Shown: piece by piece, positions 22,062 to 28,310 of the stretch
How positions within the stretch are numbered: position 1 is the first letter of the stretch
How the letters are laid out: the number at the start of each line of letters is the position of its first letter
DNA from: QYOJ01 sp043806735
GTDB lineage: Bacteria; Bacteroidota; Bacteroidia; Bacteroidales; FEN-979
Length of the DNA stretch: 28,310 bases
Direction: 5' to 3'
Assembly (NCBI GenBank): GCA_043806735.1
Contig: JAZDGR010000137.1
Location: 1 to 28,310 of the forward strand
Translations under genes and position numbers: made by a program
The notes under the pieces: model-generated
Seen by the model: the letters and a program-made list of their open reading frames with translations, nothing else
Database searches by the model: none
Told to the model about the DNA's origin: nothing

Positions 22062-24452
22062 ATGAAAACGATACTCCTTATGTTCTGCCTGTTTATGATC
22101 AGTCTGGGTTTATTTTCCCAGCCGAAATATTCGGAAGTCGCCATTCAGCCGCATGCAAACCTCCTTCCTGCATTAGCCCGCCTGGGTATTTGCGTGGATG
22201 AAGGAACGCTGACCAAAGATGGAAAATTTATTGCTGTGCTCTCTTCCGATGAACTGGATAAAATTTCCAGGGAGGGATTCTCTTTTTCGGTTTTACGCGA
22301 CGACTATACCCGGTATATTGAGGAACGAAACAAGGGATGCCACGAAGAGGTTGCCAGACTCAATAAGGAAATCCGTGAACGAAGCCTCAGCAGCGGAAAT
22401 TGGACTGTTCCGCAGGGGTTCTCCCTGGGCTCAATGGGTGGATTTTATACCCTTGATGAGGTACTTGATAAACTGGATAGCCTCCGGAACCATTACCCCG
22501 ATCTCATCAGTCAGAAAATTCAGGCGGGAACTACGTTATCCATTGAAGGGCGACCGCTGTACTATGTGAAAATATCCGATCATCCCGACCTTACCGAAAA
22601 TGAGCCCAAAGTGCTATACGACGCACTGACCCATGCAAGAGAAGGGATTGGTATTCAGCAGATGTTTTTCTTCATGTGCTACCTCCTGGAAAATTATCCG
22701 GTTAATGAAGAGATCCAGTATCTGGTGGATACCCTGGAACTCTATTTTATTCCGGTGATTAATCCGGATGGTTACGTGTATAATCAAACCATTGCCCCTT
22801 CGGGAGGGGGAATGTGGCGAAAGAACCGGCGGAATAATGGCGGAGGCTCTTTTGGCGTGGACCTGAACCGGAACTTCGGATATATGTGGGGATACGATGA
22901 CCAGGGCTCATCGCCATACCCCGATGACGAAACTTACCGGGGAACGGCTGCTTTCTCGGAACCGGAGACCCAGGCGGTCAGGGATTTCTGCAATGAAAAA
23001 GAAGTCAAACTGTCGCTGAACTATCATTCCTACAGTAATCTGCTGACCTATCCCTGGGGATACATTGTTGCTCAAACACCTGATAGTGTGACTTTTATGA
23101 CCTATTCAGATCTGTTGACCAGGGAAAACTATTATGTTACCGGCCTCCCCGGTCAGATTCTCTATGTAGTTAACGGAGATATCAATGACTGGATGTACGG
23201 AGAGCAGATTACCAAACCAAAAATCTATACCTTTCTTCCGGAAGTTGGGAACGATGGCGATGGTTTCTGGCCGCAGGTAAACCGGATCATTCCGTTGTGC
23301 CAGGAGAATATGCTGCAGAACCTGTTGCTGGCTCATTTTGCATACCGGTACGCAGAAGCTGCGGACAAGTCCCCAGTGATTATTCCCGACAAAACGGACT
23401 ATTTTCATTTTGATGTGAAACGGTACGGACTCAATAATGAAGGGACCTATACAGTCTCCATTCAACCTCTCGATCCTTCGGTCATCCTAACTACCGGTGA
23501 CCCGAAAGTATACGTCGGCATGAGTTTGTTTCAAACCCTGTCCGATTCCATTTCCTATACCCTGGCGCCCGAAATCACTCCCGGTACAGTGATCCGGTTC
23601 CTGCTCAGCGTCAACAATGGATTTTACACGCATTCCGATACCATCATCAAATACTTTGGCACGCCGGTGGTCATTTTTGCCGACGATTGCAATGCATTTG
23701 ATAACTGGAGTTCCACCAAATGGAATACTACCACCGCGCAGTATGTCTCTCCTCCCGCTTCCATCACCGACTCCCCTTATGGAAATTATGGAAACAACGA
23801 AAACAACTCTGTGACATTAAAGGAGTTGCTTTTTCTTACTTCTTCCCCGGTAGCGGTCATTGATTTTCAGGCAAGATGGGCGATTGAAGCCGGGTATGAT
23901 TTTGTTCAATTCAAACTCTCCCAGGGCGGGATTAACTGGACGGCGCTGGAAGGGAGATACACCCATCCTGGCACTGTAAATCAGGCAGCCGGGGAACCCT
24001 TGTATGATGGAATCGAGTCGGAGTGGGTTCCTGAACAGGTCGTCATCACGGGCTATGAAAACCAAACGGTTAAATTCAGGTACACCCTGGAAAGCGATAG
24101 TTGGATAAAGGATGACGGATTTTATTTCGACGACTTCAGTGTGACGGTGATTGATATGACACAGGTAAAGGTTCCTGATTTGGAGGCAACCCGTTACTGG
24201 CTTTCAGATCCGCTTCCGAATCCTGCCTCTGAAAAAGCGGTTATCAGATACCGGCTTCCGGAGGGATCTTCGGGACCGGCGACTTTTGTCCTGTTTTCGG
24301 TCACAGGAGAGATCCTCCAAAGGATCCCGGTAAACAATACGGATGCAATTATTCACTTTGATGTACGGAATTTAAGACAGGGTTTGTATTTTTGCAGGTT
24401 GGAAAGCAACGGATTGGTATCCGGAGTCAAGAAATTGATCGTAATCAGATAG
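22062..24452 (+). CDS. Secreted M14 zinc carboxypeptidase with T9SS sorting domain
   Basis: This 796-residue exported peptidase has a signal peptide at residues 1-20 (cleavage near LFSQP), a propeptide-like region to about 125, and an M14 catalytic domain from about 128 to 430. Zinc ligands are H191 and E194 (THAREGI) and H322 (NYHSY); the general base is E394 (FLPEVGN). Substrate-site sequences NPDGY and GVDLNRNFGYMWG are also typical. A beta-rich segment with a jelly-roll look follows (about 545-705). The last 80 residues are a type A T9SS sorting domain (PLPNPASEKAVIRYRL to GLYFCRLESNG, ending VKKLIVIR). It should be secreted or attached to the cell surface and release C-terminal amino acids. 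It is 28 nt downstream of gldD. Confidence 0.94.
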   Translation: MKTILLMFCLFMISLGLFSQPKYSEVAIQPHANLLPALARLGICVDEGTLTKDGKFIAVLSSDELDKISREGFSFSVLRDDYTRYIEERNKGCHEEVARLNKEIRERSLSSGNWTVPQGFSLGSMGGFYTLDEVLDKLDSLRNHYPDLISQKIQAGTTLSIEGRPLYYVKISDHPDLTENEPKVLYDALTHAREGIGIQQMFFFMCYLLENYPVNEEIQYLVDTLELYFIPVINPDGYVYNQTIAPSGGGMWRKNRRNNGGGSFGVDLNRNFGYMWGYDDQGSSPYPDDETYRGTAAFSEPETQAVRDFCNEKEVKLSLNYHSYSNLLTYPWGYIVAQTPDSVTFMTYSDLLTRENYYVTGLPGQILYVVNGDINDWMYGEQITKPKIYTFLPEVGNDGDGFWPQVNRIIPLCQENMLQNLLLAHFAYRYAEAADKSPVIIPDKTDYFHFDVKRYGLNNEGTYTVSIQPLDPSVILTTGDPKVYVGMSLFQTLSDSISYTLAPEITPGTVIRFLLSVNNGFYTHSDTIIKYFGTPVVIFADDCNAFDNWSSTKWNTTTAQYVSPPASITDSPYGNYGNNENNSVTLKELLFLTSSPVAVIDFQARWAIEAGYDFVQFKLSQGGINWTALEGRYTHPGTVNQAAGEPLYDGIESEWVPEQVVITGYENQTVKFRYTLESDSWIKDDGFYFDDFSVTVIDMTQVKVPDLEATRYWLSDPLPNPASEKAVIRYRLPEGSSGPATFVLFSVTGEILQRIPVNNTDAIIHFDVRNLRQGLYFCRLESNGLVSGVKKLIVIR

Positions 24453-24458
24453 CGAAGG

Positions 24459-24466
24459 AAGGAGGA
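24459..24466 (+). promoter_or_regulatory. Strong Shine-Dalgarno before the CorA gene
   Basis: AAGGAGGA lies 6 nt before the ATG at 24473. It decides the start of the CorA gene over earlier in-frame codons inside the peptidase gene. Such a full SD is unusual in Bacteroidota, where most genes lack one. Confidence 0.7.
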
Positions 24467-24472
24467 TCTTCC

Positions 24473-25387
24473 ATGATTGAAACCATCAAATACGGCACGC
24501 TCAGATGGTCGCACATCGTCAGACCAACAGAGGAAGATCTGGAGATCCTGAAGGATCAGTATCACTTTCATCCGCTCGACCTGGAAGATTGCCGCAGTGT
24601 CATCAATTTACGTCCCAAAATCGACGTATACGATGATTATTACTTCCTCATTCTTCACTTCCCGAGTTTCGATTCATCGGAAACCTTTGTCGACACAAAA
24701 GAAATTAAACTTTTCTGGGGAAAGAATTTTCTGATTACAATCGGCAAGTCTCACTGGCTTGTAAAGGAGATGTTCAGCCAGGAAAAAGCACGGGCTCTGT
24801 CGGGAAAAAAAATGGAGGTCGGCAGTTCCGACTCGCTGCTTTACAAGATCCTGGAACGGTTGATGCAGGCAACGCAATCCCTGGTAGAGAAAATAGAAAA
24901 AGATGTGGACAATTGCGGGAAAGCGCTCTTCAGCCGCAATGCCGAACGGACCATCGAAAAGATCAGTATCACCCAGAAGAATGTGGTATTACTGAACACG
25001 ATGTTCAAGCCGCAGCTGCTTTTGTTCAACCGGTTGCAGAGTGGTGCGATCCCGGGATTTGCCGAAAATATGGCTGACTACTGGGGAAATATCCTGGACT
25101 ATTACCAGAAGATCTGGGATACTTTGGAGGATTCCGGAGAACTTATCCGGGGATATTCCCGCACGTTTGATTCTCTCCAGGTGAATAAGACCAATGAGGT
25201 CATTAAGATCCTGACGCTGATTTCATCCATTTTATTGCCACTGACATTTATCGCCAGCTTGTATGGTATGAATATGCCGAGCCTCCCATTTGCGCAACAT
25301 CCCATGTCATTCATCATCATTACCGCTATCATGGTTGCCATTGCGGTATCGATGATCATCTATTTCAAAGCCCGTAAATGGATGTGA
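24473..25387 (+). CDS. corA: CorA family magnesium/divalent cation transporter
   Basis: This 304-residue channel begins MIETIKYGTLRWSHIVRP after a strong ribosome binding site. The large N-terminal cytoplasmic domain (about 1-235) contains HPLDLEDCRSVINLRPKIDVY and the long stalk helix. Two C-terminal membrane helices follow (about 240-262 and 275-295). Between them is the family's pore signature GMN within YGMNMPSLPF. Acting as a pentamer, it would import Mg or a related divalent ion. It is 20 nt after the T9SS peptidase and convergent with the DAHP synthase gene, with 18 nt between the stops. Confidence 0.93.
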   Translation: MIETIKYGTLRWSHIVRPTEEDLEILKDQYHFHPLDLEDCRSVINLRPKIDVYDDYYFLILHFPSFDSSETFVDTKEIKLFWGKNFLITIGKSHWLVKEMFSQEKARALSGKKMEVGSSDSLLYKILERLMQATQSLVEKIEKDVDNCGKALFSRNAERTIEKISITQKNVVLLNTMFKPQLLLFNRLQSGAIPGFAENMADYWGNILDYYQKIWDTLEDSGELIRGYSRTFDSLQVNKTNEVIKILTLISSILLPLTFIASLYGMNMPSLPFAQHPMSFIIITAIMVAIAVSMIIYFKARKWM

Positions 25388-25405
25388 TCACACTGGTGGA
25401 TGTGA

Positions 25406-26497
25406 TTACTCCGGCCGGTTCATTATGTCGATCTGGCGCTGAATAGACTCCTCATGGACCGCCTCCAGTAATTTTAAAATAAATTCGCGGCTCAGGCCAA
25501 GTTCCTGTCCGGTTTCCAGCCGTTCACGGAAAATCTGATTCCACCGTTTTAATTGAAGGATGGTAATTTTATTGGCTTTCTTATATTTTCCGATCTCTTC
25601 GGCAAGGGTCATCCGGTGGGCCATGATATCCAAAAGTTGCTGGTCGATCTTGTCGATCTCAGATCGCAGTCCTTCCAACCTGTTTTGGAATTCGGCGCTC
25701 CCAACCGGCTTCCGGATGACCAGCCGGGCAAGCAGATCCGACAGCTGGGCAGGAGAGATCTGCTGTTGCCGGTCGGTAAGGGCTGCGGCTGGATTGATGT
25801 GGGTTTCGATCATCAGTCCGTTCATCTCCAGGTCCAGCGCCCTCTGAGAAATGGAAAGCAGGTATTCAGGTTTTCCGCAGATATGGCTTGGGTCGGTAAT
25901 GACAGGCAGTTCAGGACAAAGCCGTTTCAGTTCAATGGGGATCTCCCACATGGGGTCATTCCGGTAGGGGGAATGTTTGTAAAATGAGAATCCGCGGTGA
26001 ATGGCTATCAGCTTTGTAATGCCTGCCTGGTTGATCCGTTCAAGCGCTCCCATCCAGGTCTTCAGATCGGGATTCAGCGGATTTTTGATCATCACAGGAA
26101 TATCCACCCCTTTCAACGCTTCGCCAATCTCCTGCACCGAAAAAGGATTTACCACCGTGCGGGCGCCGATCCAGAACATGTCGATCTGAAACCGGAGAGC
26201 GTCTTCCACGTGTTTCGGATTAGCTACTTCGGTGGTGACCAGTAACCTGGTTTCAGTCCTTACGCGTTTGAGCCACTTCAATCCTTCATTGCCCACCCCC
26301 TCAAAGGCACTTGGGCGGGTTCGGGGTTTCCATATCCCGGCCCGGAAAACTGTGACCATCGGGTTCTTTGCCAACTCTTCAGCAGTAGAAATTACCTGTT
26401 CTTCCGATTCCGCGGAACAAGGCCCGGCAATGATGAAGGGCGCCGCGTAAGAGGAGAGCCAGTTTTCAGGAGGCAGAATATTCAGGACAGCAGCCAT
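25406..26497 (-). CDS. Bifunctional DAHP synthase / chorismate mutase
   Basis: This 363-residue fusion catalyses the first shikimate step and the chorismate-to-prephenate step. The N-terminal part (about 15-260) is a type I-beta DAHP synthase: AGPCSAES, RAGIWKPRTRPSAFEGVG, MIKNPLNPD, IHRGFS and DPSHICGK carry the metal and substrate contacts. The C-terminal part (about 275-355) is an AroQ-type chorismate mutase (LRSEIDKIDQQLLDIMAHRM, LAEEIGKYKK). The mutase domain is known in such fusions to act also as a feedback-control site for prephenate or aromatic amino acids. It is followed upstream by the EF-hand gene on the same strand, 35 nt away. Confidence 0.95.
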   Translation of the reverse strand: MAAVLNILPPENWLSSYAAPFIIAGPCSAESEEQVISTAEELAKNPMVTVFRAGIWKPRTRPSAFEGVGNEGLKWLKRVRTETRLLVTTEVANPKHVEDALRFQIDMFWIGARTVVNPFSVQEIGEALKGVDIPVMIKNPLNPDLKTWMGALERINQAGITKLIAIHRGFSFYKHSPYRNDPMWEIPIELKRLCPELPVITDPSHICGKPEYLLSISQRALDLEMNGLMIETHINPAAALTDRQQQISPAQLSDLLARLVIRKPVGSAEFQNRLEGLRSEIDKIDQQLLDIMAHRMTLAEEIGKYKKANKITILQLKRWNQIFRERLETGQELGLSREFILKLLEAVHEESIQRQIDIMNRPE

Positions 26498-26532
26498 CAG
26501 GGAATTTTTAGATGAACAGGATGCTCTAAGCG

Positions 26533-26829
26533 CTATTTCTTTTTCTTTCCGATATCCAGAACCACTTTGACGTACTCCTCTTCGGTAATGAAACCGTCTT
26601 TATTAACATCCCAGATTTTGTACTTCTCCTCAGCGACTTTCGGATCTTTCCAAATAGCGTAAAATTCCGCCTTACTTATTTTCCCGTCGTGGTTTTTATC
26701 GGTCTCTTTCAGAAGCAATTTATAAGCATCCCGGGCAGCTTTTTCCATGGTTTTAACGCGGTCCTGGGCAACCGACCCCTGCGAAAATGAAAATAGAACG
26801 ATCAAGGCAAATACGATCCTTTTTTTCAT
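26533..26829 (-). CDS. Small exported EF-hand protein
   Basis: This 98-residue protein has an N-terminal signal peptide (about residues 1-21, ending SVAQ). It carries two canonical EF-hand loops: residues 44-55 (DKNHDGKISKAE) and 74-85 (DVNKDGFITEEE), each with the 1, 3, 5 and 12 acidic or polar ligands. The tail is KKKK. It likely binds calcium in the periplasm or outside the cell; partner and role are unknown. It lies just upstream of, and on the same strand as, the DAHP synthase gene, with no evident functional link. A weak -7-like TACCTTAG lies about 14 nt upstream of the start (26843-26850). Confidence 0.9.
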   Translation of the reverse strand: MKKRIVFALIVLFSFSQGSVAQDRVKTMEKAARDAYKLLLKETDKNHDGKISKAEFYAIWKDPKVAEEKYKIWDVNKDGFITEEEYVKVVLDIGKKKK

Positions 26830-26909
26830 GGTTATTTTTTTACTAAGGTACGATAATAACTCTTATTTTTACTTCGAAGTCAAAAACCTAATGCACCAGT
26901 TGCTTTTTT

Positions 26910-27851
26910 ATGATGTCATCGAAGAGGAAACCGTTCTTTTGCCCGCCTTGTACTAGTGAAACATGGCATCGGTTTATCAGAAATCATGTTTCGGAAGAGT
27001 TCAACACTCCATTTGCGATTTATGAATGTACTGAATGCGGAACCAAAAGAACCCACCCGTTTCTGACGGATGAGCAACTGAGTAACTACTATACGGAAGA
27101 AGAAATTTCCGGAGCCGGTTTGTATGAGCGATGGCGAAAGAAGTACAAATACATCCACGACTGGATTAACAAAACGCTGGACACCTCAGGTTTGTCGATT
27201 CTGGAGATTGGCTCCAGTTCAGGGAACCTGCTGCGGTACTTCAAGGAAAATTCGAACTGCGAGGTGGTGGGAATCGAATTGTCGGCTCCATGCAAGCACT
27301 ATTCGGAAGAGGTAAACCAGGTTCCTGTTTTTAATGATTCCTTATCCCAATTCCGGATCATAAGGCCTGGAAAAGTTGACCTGGTCATTATGGTCCATCT
27401 CTTTGAGCATATACCGGATCCTGTTTCCTATCTAAAAGAGGTAGCGTCAGTTCTGAAAGAGAAGGGCTATGTATATATTGAGATCCCCAATTCGTATATG
27501 ATCGATTTTGACTTGCTTGACGAACCAGCCAACCCCCTTTGCATCCCGTTTCATTCCTTCATTTACAACATGGCCTCCCTGAGTGTATTGCTGGAAAGGA
27601 ATCAATTTACCGTGATCGCAAAAAGACACTGGTCCCGTAAGGAAGACGGGGGAACGATTACCAGTTCTTACGCAGAATATTTCAGACGCCGCATTTCCGG
27701 CAAATTCGGAAATAATTTCCTGTCAAAGTTTCTCAGCGGGCTGATGAAGGGAGTCATCCGGTTTTTCCCAAACAGGTACCTTTTGGGATATTATTACAGC
27801 AAACTCAATAAATCCACGACCATTGCCGTGCTATGCAGAAAAAACAGGGAA
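26910..27851 (+). CDS. Class I SAM-dependent methyltransferase (3' end unclear)
   Basis: The recognisable protein is about 313 residues. It starts with a zinc-ribbon-like CxxC pair (C11/C14 and C40/C43; ECTECGTKRTHPF), as in sugar C-methyltransferase-like families. The Rossmann SAM motif ILEIGSSSGNLL follows at 97-108, then IMVHLFEHIPDPVSYLKEV and GYVYIEIPN. Homology-like sequence ends about LNKSTTIAVLCRKN (near 27846). No stop codon follows: the frame stays open through the whole convergent gene to the window end. One extra A in the A6 run at 27838-27843 would give a stop at 27875-27877, so the end set here is approximate. The substrate is unknown. Confidence 0.8.
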
Positions 27852-28280
27852 TCAGCCCCTCCGGAAAATCAGTTTAAACAGGTTGACGATCATCCCTACC
27901 CCCGAGGCAACCATGCCGATGATAAACAAGATGGGAAAAACAATGTCAAGCCAGGACCAACCTCCCACTTCCGAGAAATCAAAGGGATAAAGAAAGTAGA
28001 GCACCAGCAGCACCACCAGGCTGGCCCCGTCGAGCACGGCCCGCATCAGGCGCCAAAGCCAACGGTAGTCCAGAAATACAATGAGTCCGTACCCGGCGAT
28101 CTGGAGCACAATGTTGAGGTTCAGCACCCACAAAACGATGTTGTACCGCTCGTTAATAAAGGGGAGGTCCCAGTCGGGTACCCTGTTGAAGATATACAAA
28201 AAGATCAGGTTCACGACGATGGAGCCGATCGCTTCGCTGCGATGCCGTTTGCGGGGTTTTTCAATTGTTTCAATAGCCAT
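27852..28280 (-). CDS. Small membrane protein, four predicted helices, unknown function
   Basis: This 142-residue protein has a basic N-terminus (MAIETIEKPRKRHRSEAIGS) and four hydrophobic segments at about 20-36, 47-70, 82-100 and 109-133, ending in LIFRRG. The second and third are separated by a charged loop (LDYRWLWRLMRAVLD). I do not recognise a named family. Codon pattern and regular hydrophobic spacing support it as a real gene rather than the antisense frame of the methyltransferase extension. Its stop (27852-27854) abuts the end of the methyltransferase-like sequence, so the two genes are convergent with no gap. Confidence 0.75.
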   Translation of the reverse strand: MAIETIEKPRKRHRSEAIGSIVVNLIFLYIFNRVPDWDLPFINERYNIVLWVLNLNIVLQIAGYGLIVFLDYRWLWRLMRAVLDGASLVVLLVLYFLYPFDFSEVGGWSWLDIVFPILFIIGMVASGVGMIVNLFKLIFRRG

Positions 28281-28310
28281 AAATCCGTTTTTTATTTGGT
28301 AAAAATATAA

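Noticed and set aside
25379..25406. Direct repeat TGGATGTGAT and palindrome TGTGATCACA between the CorA and DAHP synthase stops
   Set aside because: It resembles a CRP half-site core but lies between two convergent genes, partly coding, with no promoter; likely chance.

Overview
The window comes from a member of the Bacteroidota, most likely an uncultured Bacteroidales-like lineage. Evidence for this is the gliding-motility lipoprotein GldD, a secreted protease with a C-terminal type IX secretion (T9SS) sorting domain, the fused DAHP synthase/chorismate mutase, and several upstream sites matching the Bacteroidota -7 element TANNTTTG. The rng / COX24-type small protein / HU / mutY / ssb / gldD neighbourhood also fits. 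No rRNA, tRNA, insertion sequence, prophage or CRISPR array was seen. No gene-free stretch exceeds about 190 bases.

Layout. (1) 1-4690, minus strand: an outer-membrane beta-barrel gene followed by pstS-pstC-pstA-pstB, a high-affinity phosphate uptake cluster; pstB runs off the left edge. (2) 4848-5540: a divergent Crp/Fnr-family regulator whose leader holds two palindromes. (3) 5622-6208: an AT-rich DUF433/DUF5615 toxin-antitoxin-like pair. (4) 6236-7360: the ribosome-associated GTPase gene hflX. (5) 7431-15099: a run of damaged two-component genes interrupted by one intact AT-rich AAA/DUF4143 ATPase gene. (6) 15119-18220, minus strand: trpS, rng, a 29-residue basic protein gene and an HU gene. 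(7) 18407-25387, plus strand: mutY, a membrane-less MgtE-N/CBS protein, ssb, gldD, a T9SS-exported M14 peptidase and a CorA-type Mg channel. (8) 25406-26829, minus strand: DAHP synthase/chorismate mutase and a secreted EF-hand protein. (9) 26910-28310: a SAM-dependent methyltransferase whose frame stays open through a convergent membrane-protein gene.

How the parts work together. The beta-barrel plus Pst genes would carry phosphate across both membranes, and the adjacent Crp/Fnr-like regulator is the obvious candidate controller. The mutY-ssb-rng-HU block is conserved housekeeping, and GldD links it to T9SS/gliding, the route that would export the M14 peptidase next door.

The most striking feature is region 5. 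At least four sensor-kinase or response-regulator reading frames are joined at what look like deletion junctions: one loses the phospho-acceptor His, one fuses a receiver fragment to a PAS domain, one breaks frame, and one fuses half a LuxR helix-turn-helix to half a PAS domain. Two further in-frame stop codons fall inside conserved kinase sequence, and one PAS module has a very different base composition. This is either real decay and domain shuffling or an assembly collapse over repeated PAS/kinase sequence. Several families of short-unit tandem repeats (7, 8 and 10 bp) and one REP-like hairpin sit in the intergenic gaps. I found no convincing wholly new defence or mobile system.
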